Source: Larix kaempferi (Eukaryota > Streptophyta > Pinopsida > Pinales > Pinaceae). Taken from it: a DNA stretch of 64,000 bases. Made by a program: the position numbers and the translations under genes. The stretch is taken from positions 39,820,001 through 39,884,000 of the forward strand of contig BSBM01000486.1 in assembly GCA_027924585.1 (NCBI GenBank), written 5' to 3'. A model generated the notes under the pieces. That model searched no databases. It was not told where the DNA came from and saw only the letters and a list, made by a program, of their open reading frames with translations. Below, piece by piece: positions 47,451 to 59,010 of the stretch (position 1 is the stretch's first letter; each line of letters opens with the position of its first letter).

Positions 47451-47479
47451 TGTCACCTACCCAAATTTTGAGAATATTA

Positions 47480-50400
47480 TTTTATTTGCAAAATAATTTA
47501 TGTTAAATTATAATTACAAAGTTTTGTAATTATGACCAAGTTTGGTCAAGGATGATTGTAATTACTGATTATTATTATTTAATAAATTTAAATAGGAGAC
47601 AAACACCTAAGGGAACTGTTAAATGAGTGTTCATTGACCCACTAGGAGGAATGGAAGTTGTTAGAAGGTATGGGACAGATGGTAGCATTTGCACTCCACC
47701 ACTAGCTATTGGTTATGGGACAACTACTCCTAAATTTGTGGCATTGTCCCCCAAGGTGGGTGGAAGAGAGCAGTCAGCTCATTACTGACTAGTTAACCAC
47801 TAAAAGGCTTAGGCAGCCTAGATAAGGCAATTCGAATTGAGCAGGCAGCTCCTACAATATTTTCTGCATAAATATTTGCTCAGGTGTATCAGGTGATCAC
47901 TGAGAGATTAGAATAGGGAGGCTATGTGCGAGTGCAATTGTGAGACTGCTAGTTATTTTGAGAAGGAAAACCAGAGGTGCTGGTGCAGGTCCCTTTGACT
48001 ACTAAGTCTTTATGACTGAATGATCTACATTGTTGCTGCAAGTTGATGTTCTAAAGCTTCAACAGACTCTTCCTCCTGGTGGTTCAGTGAACAGGCTCGG
48101 GGGTCCTAAGGCAAGTAATTTGGCTGTCTTCAGGAGTAGGTTGGGTGGAACAGGCTCCATGGGTGGTTTGTTTCTCCTACAAATTATCAGGTTCTATTTT
48201 TCTGTTGTTGTTTTTAGTCAAATAAATTCTGCATTTATCATTAAGTAGTGCAGTTAAATGAATACATAAGAAATTGTTTATTTTCTGATCTAAGTATGAT
48301 TCTGAATGAAAATGATTTATGAAATGATTGATTCGATAACCATCTCTATATTTTTCCCCATGTTGTTTTTGCATCGTATTCCAGTATAGAGAAGTAAATT
48401 AAGAAAGATGATTGATAGGCAAATTGCCAAATGATTGGATAGAACAATCCTGTAATGTTTTCTCTTAATTTTGATTTATTAATTCTTCATGTTTAAACTA
48501 ATATACATAATAGTTTATCACAGAAATCATACTTATAGTAGATTCCCTTACTTAGAATAAAAATAAAATAATACATCTCTGCATCAGTCTAGGACTGCAA
48601 ACTTTTACTAAATGTTCTTTCTGGTTTGCAATCAAATGTTCAACATAAAAATGTCATGTTTTCATTTAATACTCAGAGTACAGAACAACATCTCAGAAAA
48701 TAGATTTATGTTCTTCACTGTAATAGAAGTAAAGTATTATATTATTTCTGCCCATGGCTAGTTTTCAAGCCTTTTACAGTCAACCTTTGAAAAACAAACC
48801 CTTTTCCATCAATTTTAGGTATTTATTAAATTCTAGGGTTTTTAACAGCTGCATTATACTTTATCGAAGGAGTAGATACACATCAAACAAAAAAAATTGT
48901 ATATAGATACTTTCTTTCGAAACAGTATAAGCTTCATACTTTCATTTTAATTCATCTTCAAACATTTAAGAAATTTATAGCAACTACAAAGGACATGGAA
49001 TATCATTTACTACTTTTACTGACGTTTCTACTTTTGACAGTAATAGACTAATTAAGGATGGGTAATTTCTCTTGTTTTTCCTAAAAATTGTGCAGAACTT
49101 TTATTCATTCCTGTATGATAGTTTATTTCAATGTTAAAAACTATTATCGACTTAGACTTGGTAGAAATCCCTACACCATCGTATTTTACAGTCACTATAA
49201 TTTTTCTTTTATGTTTTGCTTAGACTAAAAACGATGTATTAACTCCACAATAACATCTGACAGTAGTATCTTTATCCTAGTTTAAACAAAGTTGCTATTA
49301 CCTACAGGGTAGAGTTTTTATTCAAAACGAAAGATCAAAAACTGTAGCCATACGTATAGCTTCTAATATACTACCATAAACATAACACAGTTTTCCATTC
49401 AAAACCCTATGCAGCATGAAATTCCTACTTTTCACAGTTATAAGCCAACCAACGATACAAAACTGGTTACCAAAACAGTTACTATTCAGTCTACATCGAC
49501 AGATTGGATTCCACACATTACATAGTAAATAACTGCAGTTTTAAAAACTGTATGTTCCATTAAAAACGAGGGTTTATCCCTTCATCAAATACATCTCCAA
49601 ACAAGGTACTTCCAACCAAAGATTACAGTAAACGCTGTATCAACTAGCTAATCTACAAATCTTAGCAACGGGCTTTCAACATTGTTCCCAGAAATTACAA
49701 AGACTGGACGATAATCGTGCTAGGATTCCAAACACCAAAACCTTATCAACTTTCATTCGTCGAATACAAACTGAACCAGGAGAACCAACGAGGTAAGGTA
49801 ACCACCGAGGCTTACCGGTGGACAGACAGTGCTCTCCCACCCAGTCTCGAATAAGTAAGCTTTCGATGAATAAAACCTGTCATACAAACCAAGTAATGGT
49901 TAGTGGTGGAACGGTACATGCTTAGTGATGCATTAAACTACAATAAAAATGATTAGAATGAATCTTTACCTGCGCGTGAGTTACACTTCTGCAATTTAGT
50001 TCAACGCAGGGAAGAAAGATTCCAGTTCTGAGGACAAAAAGTTTACCACTGTTTGAGAATCAAAGCCGGTGCCAATACTTCAACAAAGACCCTAAACAAA
50101 CACTCTCTCAACTAACGCAAAAAAACTAGCTAAAGTTTCAATCCTTCAACCCTCTAGCTACTGCAACTTCCATCTTTACTCGGCTTCATCATTATAAAAC
50201 ACTTGCAGGTTAAATTCTCACAGGTTATAGGTTCGAACCTAGAAAACCCTGGTTTTCAAACCCTAGAAGCTCTCGGCCTGTCGACCTCTTTCTTAAGACC
50301 ATTACCCAACAAAATGAATGCCAAGAAACTTGTTTCAACGCTGATGTAGTATGTAGTTAGGGTTTTCTTTACAATCTCAAGAATCCACAGATCAATGAAG

Positions 50401-51039
50401 GAGAATCGCTGCCAACTAAGCACGATGAAAAGTGGGCAACAACTACATTAAATACCGCTTTTAATGTTGCAACCACGATGTTGTCAACTCAGCAGACCTA
50501 GGATCAAAGCTTGACACAGCTCGACGATTTAAGTGCTTTTGGTGAACTCCTTCATGTGTTACTCAGCCATGAGAGCATCCACGTATCGCCACACTCATCA
50601 CAGTAGACAAAAGACTTAAATTCTAGGGCCATTCCTTTTAACGATGCCAGCATACTCATACTACAAGCATTCAATAGCCATCATTATCACCTGGCAGTGA
50701 TATCAAGTTAGGGTTACAACATCCATTACATAGTTTTCCTAATGTTTGCAAATCATCGTTGGTTCATACTTTGTTTGCATTACTTATAACAAGTCGTAAA
50801 TCACTAGTTAGGGTATAGTATGAGTTCCATTAATACATCCAATTTAAATTATTATATTGTTAAATCAATACATTCCATTACGATGGAATTTCAAATGTAA
50901 GGATTATATCTATTAGGATTTAGATTTATTGCATGGTGTATAGTTTAGAGATCATTCTTATTCATTATAATGATATCTCTTTCCACTTAAGCTCATAGTA
51001 TATTAACTTGGCACAAACATGAAATAGGATAGGATTAAA
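47480..51039. other. Non-coding interior of insertion F
   Basis: No open frame with a recognisable domain. A GGTTCGAACC palindrome at 50230-50239 looks like a pol III B box but has no convincing A box. Several GTAAG-type donor-like sites occur on the minus strand (for example near 49808). The stretch belongs to insertion F. Confidence 0.5.
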
Positions 51040-51645
51040 TGTTGATGTATATGTAACTTCGGAATGTATTTCATCCATGTATTTCATTTATATATTATTG
51101 TACTCCTATAGAGATGTGTCATTCCTCTATACGGAAGTGTCGTCATGTGTATTGACAAGTGTCGCAAGTGTGTTAACTTGCCGATGGGTTATTAGACCAC
51201 CATGTGTGGGGCTGCCCCTGATTTATGTATTATATGGTTGATGTGCCTAGCTAGACAAGTCGTCCCCATAAGGTCACTGGGCAAACAGAACAAGTATAAA
51301 TAGAGATCGGGAGATCTCTATTTGTATAACTCAGAAACTCATTCTTCCTTCACTCGAAAAGTGGTACACATGTGAGGAGGAGGATCATCTGCTACTAGGA
51401 GACTATCTCTGTGTATTTGTTTGTACTTTGGTTGAGCTATTGCTCTCTCTATCTTTGAGGAAGTTGTGGGGTTTTTCACCTTGGGGTTTTCCCCACGGAA
51501 ACTCCGTGTGTCTATTTTCTCTCATGCTTTTGATTCTTGTGATGATTGACATGCTTGTTATGATTGATATGCATTGATATACTATACATGTTGTTCTCTC
51601 AGTAAATATCCTAGAGTATTGTGAATTAATGCTCAAAATTTAACA
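51040..51645 (+). repeat. 5' LTR of copia D, 606 bp
   Basis: It starts TGTTGATGTATATG and ends AAAATTTAACA. GTATAAATAGAG near 51293-51304 is a good TATA box. The transcript start would lie a little downstream. Confidence 0.93.
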
Positions 51646-51657
51646 TGGTATCAGAGC
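51646..51657 (+). promoter_or_regulatory. Primer binding site of copia D
   Basis: TGGTATCAGAGC abuts the LTR; a perfect tRNA-Met-type copia PBS. Confidence 0.95.
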
Positions 51658-52219
51658 TAACCTGAGAAGAAGACATTGTGCAGTGACAGAAACTAGCGTT
51701 TCTTTTTTATTGGGTTTCTCTCCATATATTCTGGAAAAGCAGTATAGTAGATTGACTCTACTCATCAAGGAGAATCTATCTGTCCAATTAGAATTCAATT
51801 CTGAGCATTTTCAGATTTGGCCCTAAAAATTAGGGTTTCCATAAAAATAGGAATTTCTGGAATCTGAGGACATAGATGGAAGCGCCTTGCAAAAATCGAA
51901 GTTTAGAGCTTTGGATTGATATTTTTGGCTGGGTAGATCTCCGGGAAACTCAAACCCTAATTCAGGGTCCTCCCTAGTGAACCCGGGAAGACTAAAAGGC
52001 ATTTCTAAAGGGTGAAGCTTTGCAGCTCTCGCATTCTGAATACACCAAGCTGATTAGCTCATCAAGGCGCATCTTTCTATCCTTTCAGAAAGTTGAAATT
52101 CACATTTTGAATTTTTAGGGTTTTTTCGATAAACCCCAATCCGGGACCAGATCCAGTTTTCAGCAAAACAAGTGGTAAGATCTAAATCTCTTATATTTCC
52201 ATTTGAAGTACTCTTTAAG

Positions 52220-53788
52220 ATGTCTCACCACACCAAGCTTGAGGATAAGCTTGAAGGGGCTGATAACTTCCGAGCCTGGAAGTATAGGATTGGGTTAATC
52301 CTGGAAGAAAATGAATTGGACTCCTACATCATCTCTGAGGTCCCTATCCCAGAGGATGAAGAGGCTAAGGTATTGCATAAGAAGAACTTGGTCAAGGCAA
52401 AGAGAATCATTGTTGATTCTATCAAAGACCATCTCATACCACATGTGTCATCTCTAAAGACACCCAAGGAGATGTTTGACTCCTTGACCAAGTTATTTGA
52501 AGGGAAGAACATAAATCGGAAGATGACTCTACGGAATCAATTGAAAGGGGTCAAGATGTTGAATGGAGAGACCATTCAATCTTACGTCTCCAAGGTCTCT
52601 CAGATCAAGGAACAACTTGAAGCTGTGGATGAAGTAGTAGACAATGGTGAAGTTGTTATGACCACTCTGAATGGCCTACCTAGGTCATGGGACTCCTTTA
52701 TTCAAGGAATCTATGCAAGAAAGAAATTGATCTCTTTTAGTAGACTGCGGAAGGAATTCTCTCAAGAAGAAGCTATGATTGTGGCACGAGAAGAAAAGAT
52801 GGGTAATGAAGATCAAGCTCTCGCAGTTCACACCAAAAGAAGCAAGCCTAAGAGGGAGCACTCTCAACAGAAGAGATCCACTCACTATCACCAAAAGAAT
52901 AAGAAGGACTTAAGGTGCTTCACATGCAATGAGAAGGGTCACTTTGCTTCAGAATGTCCCAAGAACAAAAGGGATAACAACAACAACAAAAACTCCAGCA
53001 AGAAGAAGAAGGGAAACAAAAAAAAGTTCCATGCTCATGCTGCTGAAGATGATGAACCTCCAAAGAAGAAGGCTAGGGCAGAAAGTGATGATGACTCATC
53101 AAGTGAAGAAGAGTATGTTCTAATCTCTGCTCTCACAGGTACTATCTCCCATGGTTGTAATGATTGGCTTATTGACAGTGGGGCTTCCAAACACATGATT
53201 GGGTTTAAAGAATCTTTTGTAAATCTATCTAAACATGAATCACCCCATAAAGTGAAACTTGGGGATGACTATCAATGCCCCATCAAAGAAAGTGGTGAAG
53301 CCTCCTACAACCTAGATTCTGGAAAATATTTGAAGATGAAAGAAGTCCTTTATGTACTTGGGCTCAAGAAGAACCTACTCTCCATATCTGCATTGGATGC
53401 AAAAGGTATGAGGGTTGCATTTGTAGATGGCCAAGTTCTAATGTGGCCAAAAGGTAAAGCTATCGATGATGCAGTATTGATTGGAGAGCAAGAGGGAGGA
53501 TTGTATAAATTGAAGGGACAACTTGAACATGCCATGGTGCATGATTCCATGGAGCCAAGTGAACTTTGGTATATAAGACTTGCACATATGCACTACAGAG
53601 CATTACCAATTGCAAGAAAAGCAGTAGGAGGTCTTCCTGAAATCAAGACCAAGCATGAAGGTGTTTGCAAAGGATGTGCAAAAGGAAAGAAAATAAAGAA
53701 GGCATTCCAAGCAGTGAAAGCAAGGAAAAAGGTATCTTGGAAATTATCCACTCCGATGTATGCGGTCCGATGTCATCCAGTTCTCTAA
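52220..53788 (+). CDS. Copia D gag and protease, frameshifted at the end
   Basis: I place the start at the ATG at 52220 (MSHHTKLEDKLEGADNFRAW), since the open frame further upstream has no ATG. Domains: gag N-terminal UBN2/DUF4219 region (residues 1-190, with MTLRNQLKGVKML), a basic region, a CCHC zinc knuckle (CFTCNEKGHFASEC, about residue 233), a lysine-rich linker, an aspartic protease with the active-site WLIDSGASKHM (about residue 313), and a pre-integrase HHCC zinc region (HMHYRALPIARK, CKGCAKGK). Gag forms the particle and the protease cleaves the polyprotein. Near 53725-53735, in a GGAAAAAGG run, the frame shifts and the ORF ends after 20-odd wrong codons, while integrase continues in another frame. 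This looks like a one-base loss. Confidence 0.9.
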   Translation: MSHHTKLEDKLEGADNFRAWKYRIGLILEENELDSYIISEVPIPEDEEAKVLHKKNLVKAKRIIVDSIKDHLIPHVSSLKTPKEMFDSLTKLFEGKNINRKMTLRNQLKGVKMLNGETIQSYVSKVSQIKEQLEAVDEVVDNGEVVMTTLNGLPRSWDSFIQGIYARKKLISFSRLRKEFSQEEAMIVAREEKMGNEDQALAVHTKRSKPKREHSQQKRSTHYHQKNKKDLRCFTCNEKGHFASECPKNKRDNNNNKNSSKKKKGNKKKFHAHAAEDDEPPKKKARAESDDDSSSEEEYVLISALTGTISHGCNDWLIDSGASKHMIGFKESFVNLSKHESPHKVKLGDDYQCPIKESGEASYNLDSGKYLKMKEVLYVLGLKKNLLSISALDAKGMRVAFVDGQVLMWPKGKAIDDAVLIGEQEGGLYKLKGQLEHAMVHDSMEPSELWYIRLAHMHYRALPIARKAVGGLPEIKTKHEGVCKGCAKGKKIKKAFQAVKARKKVSWKLSTPMYAVRCHPVL

Positions 53789-56262
53789 GTGGGTATGTGT
53801 ACTATGTCTCTTTCATTGATGACTTCTCCAGGAAGACTTGGGTCTACTTCTTAAAGAACAAAGATGAAGTATTTGATAAGTTCAAGGAATTCAAAACCTT
53901 GATGGAGAACCAAACTGATAAGAAAATCAAGACTTTCAGATACGACAATGGTCGAGAATTTACTTCAAGTGACTTCAAGAAGCTATGCAGTGATTCAGGG
54001 ATTAAGAGGGAGTTGACTGCTCCTTACAATCCACAACAGAATGGAGTTGCAGAAAGAAAGAATAGAACAATCATAGAAGCAACACGGGCAATGATGCATG
54101 ACCAGGATCTACCTATGCATCTATGGGTAGAAGCGGCTAGGACAACTGTATATGTGCAGAACAGAACACCCCAAAAGATATTGGACAACAAGACACCAGA
54201 AGAGATCTTCTCTAGTAAGAAACCTGAAGTCAGCCATCTCAGAATATTTGGTTGTCCAGTATACACTCATGTCCCAAAGGAAAAGAGGACCAAGCTAGAT
54301 CCTTCAAGAAGGAAGGGTATCTTTGTGGGTTACAGTGAAAGCTCGAAGGCTTACAGAATATACTTTCCAAGGTTCAAGAAGATTGATGTCAGTAGGGATG
54401 TAACATTTGATGAAAACTCAGCATTCATCAAATCAAGAAAGACACCTGTTGAAGATTATGAAGAACCTAAGGAAACTAGATTTCAAGACACTACCATGAT
54501 TGAATCAATTCCAGATGTTGATCGTGAAATTGAAGATCCGCAACAACCTGTAGATCCACCACGTGAGAACAACTCTCACAAGAGGCAACCTACATGGGCT
54601 ACAGAGCTCATTCAAGATGCAGAAAGATTCGGCATTCCAGAAGAAGAACACAGAGCAAAGAAGAGAACTAGATCTCATACCAGCTATGTTGCTTTACTCT
54701 GTGATATCATGAAAAAAGAACCTTCCAGTTATGAAGAAGTAGTGGAAAAGAAAGAATGGAAGGATGCCATGGTCGAAGAATACCAATAAATAATGAAGAA
54801 TGATGTTTGGGATGTTGTCCCAAGACCTGAAGGGAAGTCTGTTGTGACTTCCAAATGGATCTACAAGATCAAGCATGCTGCAGATGGTAGCATAGAGAAA
54901 TACAAGGAAAGATTCATAGCTCGTGGCTTATCTCAGAAAGAGGGAATAGACTATGAAGAAACTTTTGCTCCTATAGCCAGGTACACTTCCATCAGATCAG
55001 TACTTGCCCTGGCTGCAACGATGAAATGGAAGATACACCAGATGGATGTCAAGACTGCCTTCTTGAATGGTGTAGTCGAAGAGGAAGTGTATGTGGAGAA
55101 GCCACTCTGTTTTGAAACACATGACAGGGAGTCACATGTGTGCAGATTGAAGAAAGCCTTGTATGGCTTGAAGCAAGCTCCCAGAACTTGGTATGGTAGG
55201 ATGGACAGTTTCCTATCTAGTTTGTGATTTACCAAGAGTAAAGCGGATTCCAACCTTTACTACAAGGTCGAGGAACGAAATTCTGTGATACTACTTCTAT
55301 ATGTAGATGACCTGTTTGTAACAAGAGATGACAGATTGATTGCTGATACAAAGAGGAAGCTTGCTGCCGAGTTCGATATGAAGGACTTAGGGATGATGCA
55401 TTATTTCCTAGGTATGGAGGTGTGGCAGAGTGCAGATGGGATCTTCCTTGGACAAGGGAAGTATACAGTAGATATCCTGAAGAGGTTCGGGATGATGGAT
55501 TGCAAGGTCATGGCCACACCTATGTCATCGAATCTGAAGCTTCTATGTGATGCTTCATCTGAGCCGGTTGATGTCTCTATGTATCGTCAGATGATTGGGT
55601 CCCTAATGTACCTGACGAACATAAGACCAAATATTTGCTTTGCGGTGAACACATTGAGCTAGTTCCTGACGGATCCGAGGAGTGTTCACCTGGTTGCTGT
55701 AAAGCATATTCTGAGGTACCTAAAGGGTACAATTGATTGTGGGCTCAGGTATGAAGCGAATCAAAAGTTTAACCTGCAGGGTTATGTTGATTCAGATTGG
55801 GCAAGCAGTGCTATAGATAGGAAGAGCACATCTGGGTGCTGCTTCAGTATGGGATCATGTGTGATCTCTTGGTTTAGCAGGAAGTAGTCCTGCGTAGCAC
55901 TGATTATAGCTGAGGCAGAGTATGTTGCAGTCTGTTCAGCTAGTTGTGAGGCAGTATGGCTTTGGAAGCTACTATCAGAGTTATTTGATCTCCCATTGGA
56001 GACTACTGGTATCTTTTGTGATAACCAGAGTTGTGTGAAGCTGTCTTAGAACCCAGTGTTCCACGATAGGTCAAAACACATAGAGATCAAATACCACTAT
56101 ATCAGGGATATGGTGCAGAGAGGAGCAGTGAAGCTCTTGTATGTTGTGACAGACAAGCAGATTGTAGATGTGTTGATGAAGCCACTAGCCAGAGTGAAGT
56201 TCGAGTACTTCAGAGAGAGGCTCGGTGTTCTTCAGATCGACGACACTTCGAGGAAGAAGTGA
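53665..56262 (+). pseudogene. Copia D pol: integrase, RT, RNase H
   Basis: All of this is in one frame from about 53735. Integrase: IIHSDVCGPM (Asp), RYDNGREFTS (Asp), NPQQNGVAERKNR (Glu), to about 54400. Linker with DPPRENN. RT: KWIYKIKHAADG, YKERFIARGLSQ, MDVKTAFLNGVVEEEVY, LYGLKQAPRTWY, catalytic LLYVDDLFV. RNase H: LQGYVDSDWASSAIDRKSTS, AEYVAVCSASCEAVW, CDNQSCVKL, KHIEIKYHYIRDMV, TDKQIVDVLMKPLA. In-frame stops at 54787, 55225, 55660, 55885 and 56047 break the chain. Catalytic residues are kept throughout, so decay is recent. It would encode DNA integration and copying functions if intact. Confidence 0.93.
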
Positions 56263-56405
56263 TGGACACATTTGTAGAAGCCATTCCAAGCATGTTGGAA
56301 GGAGGATCCTTCACATGGCTGTGGATGTAAGCATTGGATGATGAGCATCAGGATTATGCTCCAGTTACTGCTCTGTATATGTATGTATGCATCATGTTGG
56401 ATGCT

Positions 56406-56870
56406 GGATATGATCAGTTGGATCATTTATATATGCACGCATCATGTTGGATGTTGGATATGATCAGTTGGATCATTTATGTATGTACGCATCATCTTGG
56501 ATGTTGGATATGATCAGTTGGATCATTTATGTGTGTATGCATCATGTTGGATGCTTGGACCTTGTATCTGTATATGTATCAGGTGGATACGTTGCATGAT
56601 CAGGTAGATCAAGTATATTGATATGTATCAGGTAGATACAGTCTGTACCTAGGTATCAGGTGGATACAGTGTATGATCAGGTGGATCATGATGATATGTA
56701 TCAGGTGGATACTTGGTATGTATCAGATGGATGCAGTGTATGATCAGGATGATAATGGATGATGAGCTTCAGGATGTTGCTCCAGTTGACATGCATCGGG
56801 AAGATGCAGTGATGATGATCAGGATGATCATGTGTACATTAGGATGATGTATGGTGAGTATCTGGATGAT
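56406..56870 (+). repeat. Minisatellite 1 in the copia D 3' region
   Basis: Three 50-bp units (GGATATGATCAGTTGGATCA at 56406, 56456, 56506) pass into shorter, irregular units built on TGATCAGGTGGAT and TATCAGGTGGATAC. Confidence 0.85.
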
Positions 56871-56909
56871 ACTTTGTGGTCGTGGATCAGGTTGTGCAGA
56901 TGAGCATGT

Positions 56910-57440
56910 CTGGGAGATCCTATAGGTTGGATTTGTGTACCCGTAACAGCCTAGGATGCTCTTTCGAGACATTGCTCTGGGAGGACATGTAATTTGTGCC
57001 CTGGGAGATCCTTCAGGTTGGAGTTGTGTACCCGTAACATCATGGGATGCTCTTGCGATTTTTTGTCCTATGGCATGTAATTTGGGCCCTGGGAGATCCT
57101 TCAGGTCTGATTTATGTACCTGTAACATCCTGGGATGCTCTTTCGAGGTTTTGCCATGACCACATGTAATTTGTGACCTGGGAGATCCTTCAGGTCGGAG
57201 TTGTGTACCCGTAACATCCTGGGATGCTCTTGTGAGGTTTTGTGGTGACCACATGTAATTTGTGCCCTGGGAGATCCTAGAGGTCGGAGTTGTGTACCCG
57301 TAACATCCTAGGATGCTCTTTCAAGGTTTTGTGGTGGGGTCATATGTAATAGCGCCCTAGGAGATCCTATAGGTCCGAGTTGTGTACCCGTAACATCCTG
57401 GGATGCTCTTTCAAGGTTTTGTGATGCACGTAATAAATCC
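56910..57440 (+). repeat. Minisatellite 2: six copies of an 89-bp unit
   Basis: Units begin CT(G/A)GGAGATCCT at 56910, 57001, 57089, 57178, 57267 and 57357 (spacing 88-91). Each holds TTGTGTACCCGTAACA and GGATGCTCTT. It lies between the RNase H stop and the purine tract. Confidence 0.93.
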
Positions 57441-57673
57441 TGAGGATTCCACAGTATGGCCAGTGAACATGAAGACCTATAGGTGGTGGGCCTACATCCA
57501 GTATGGAAAAGGACTGGCTCTATAGAACTTCCTATGACAAGTAGATACAGAGATTGTTTGAGATAGCAGCAGTAGTGACGATGATGATGATTCGAGGACG
57601 ATGCATCGATGACGATGATCCAGAGAAGAAGACTTGTGCTAGCAGATCTGTGTCGAGAAATACCTTCCTAGTT

Positions 57674-57682
57674 AAGAGGCAG
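57674..57682 (+). promoter_or_regulatory. Polypurine tract of copia D
   Basis: AAGAGGCAG directly before the 3' LTR; short and imperfect. Confidence 0.6.
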
Positions 57683-58285
57683 TGTTGATGTATATGTAAC
57701 TTCGGAATGTATTTCATCCATGTATTTCATTTATATATTATTGTACTCCTATAGAGATGTGTCATTCCTCTATACGGAAGTGTCGTCATGTGTATTGACA
57801 AGTGTCGCAAGTGTGTTAACTTGCCGATGGGTTATTAGACCACCATGTGTGGGGTCGGCCTGAATTATGTATTATATGGTTGATGTACCTAGCTAGACAA
57901 GTCGTCCCCATAAGGTCACTGGGCAAACATAGCAAGTATAAATAGAGATCGGGAGATCTCTATTTGTATCACTCAGAAACTCATTCTTCCTTCACGCGGA
58001 AAGTGGCACACATGTGAGGAGGAGGATCATCTGCTACTATGAGACTATCTCTGTGTATTTGGTTGTACTTTGGTTGAGCTATTGCTCTCTCTATCTTTGA
58101 GGAAGTTGTGGGGTTTTTTACCTTAGGGTTTTCCCCACGAAAACTCTGTGTGTCTATTGTCTCTCATGCTTTTGATTCTTGTGATGATTGACATGCTTGT
58201 TATGATTGATATGCATTGATATACTGTACATGTTGTTCTCTCAGTAAAGATCCTAGAGTATTGTGAATTAATGCTCAAAATTTAA
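57683..58285 (+). repeat. 3' LTR of copia D
   Basis: Very similar to 51040-51643, with scattered substitutions and a small indel region near 57850. The terminal CA is missing. Confidence 0.93.
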
Positions 58286-58617
58286 ATCCCTTTTATGCAT
58301 TTTCCCTTAGTTTCATTTCAAATATGATATAGGACAAGGTATTATAGTAAGTATCTTTCCAATAAAATGTTGTTCATACAATCAAAACTAGGGAATGCAT
58401 AAATAGTATAGTTTTATAATTATTTTCACAAATATAATAACTTTGTAGTTCTATAGTATAAAGCTTATACAAGTCGAATTGATCAAAACAACATTTCTAG
58501 GTTAGACAAAGATCCATACCTGCAGCAAGGAATAACTTAGAATTTTCACCAAACTTTGACGACAAATTGAAATGCATTTTACTCTTAAAAATACTTGTAG
58601 TGTCGCATTACTCTTAC

Positions 58618-58723
58618 CTGTGAATTTGCGCAAGAGGGACAGGTACAAATGCTTTAGCTAACTTAGCTAAGTAAGCCTCAGGGTACCTCGTAGGACCCCT
58701 TTCATCACCATCCAAAAACAAAA
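58618..58723 (-). other. Exon-like open segment in insertion F
   Basis: On the minus strand the segment lies between TTGATAG and a strong donor (CACAG/GTAAGAG). It is fully open in one frame, with RGPTRYPEAYLAKLAKAFVP and VPLAQIH. The composition looks coding, but the family is unknown. It could be a captured host exon or a splice-like leader of the element. Confidence 0.3.
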
Positions 58724-59010
58724 CTATCAATACATTGTCAAGAAAACATAATCGCATGATATTCAAATTGCAGTTAACACACGCAGAACTAATGTCGTAA
58801 GCATGTTAAAAGAAGTGTGTTGCGTCACTGTCATTAAAATATTTTTAGTTATGAGACTTAGTAATTAAATTTTTTTTCTGTATTAATGACTTATTTATTC
58901 AAGGCTGTCTTGTTAAGCATTTATTATTTCCGTATTCGTAATTTATTTTAAATTTAATGTTGTTTTAAAAATTTTAAAATTTTATGAAAATATCGGGATG
59001 TTACAAACCA

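Larger units (their letters stand above)
51040..58285 (+). mobile_element. Nearly complete Ty1/copia element D
   Basis: Two closely similar LTRs (51040-51645 and 57683-58285), a PBS, gag-protease, integrase, RT, RNase H, a long repeat-rich 3' region and a purine tract, all in the normal copia order. TTAAA precedes the 5' LTR; TTAAA also occurs at the 3' junction but overlaps the LTR end, and the last bases of that LTR are missing. A small deletion between TTAA repeats would explain both. The high LTR similarity makes this the youngest element of the nest. It is disabled by one frameshift and at least five stops. Confidence 0.95.
47451..59005 (-). mobile_element. LTR-type insertion F in copia C gag, TSD AACCA, itself holding copia D
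   Basis: On the minus strand it starts TGTAACATCCCGATAT at 59005 and ends GGGTAGGTGACA at 47451. AACCA flanks it perfectly (47446-47450 and 59006-59010). Removing it restores the gag frame of copia C exactly. Without copia D (51040-58285) it is about 4.3 kb. I find no gag, protease, integrase or RT in that remainder and no repeat of its own ends inside, so it may be an unusually long solo LTR or a non-autonomous element. The start motif is shared with the solo LTR at 322. Confidence 0.82.

Noticed and set aside
50228-50241. Pol III B box suggesting another SINE or tRNA
   Set aside because: TAGGTTCGAACCTA is a palindrome with no convincing A box at the right distance and no tail.
52172-52219. 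Upstream extension of copia D gag
   Set aside because: The frame is open but begins with GTG. The first ATG is at 52220, and the following residues match the usual gag start.
56769-57254. 161-codon minus-strand open frame
   Set aside because: It is a reading of the 89-bp tandem repeat in the opposite direction to copia D; the repeat length is nearly a multiple of three, which keeps the frame open.
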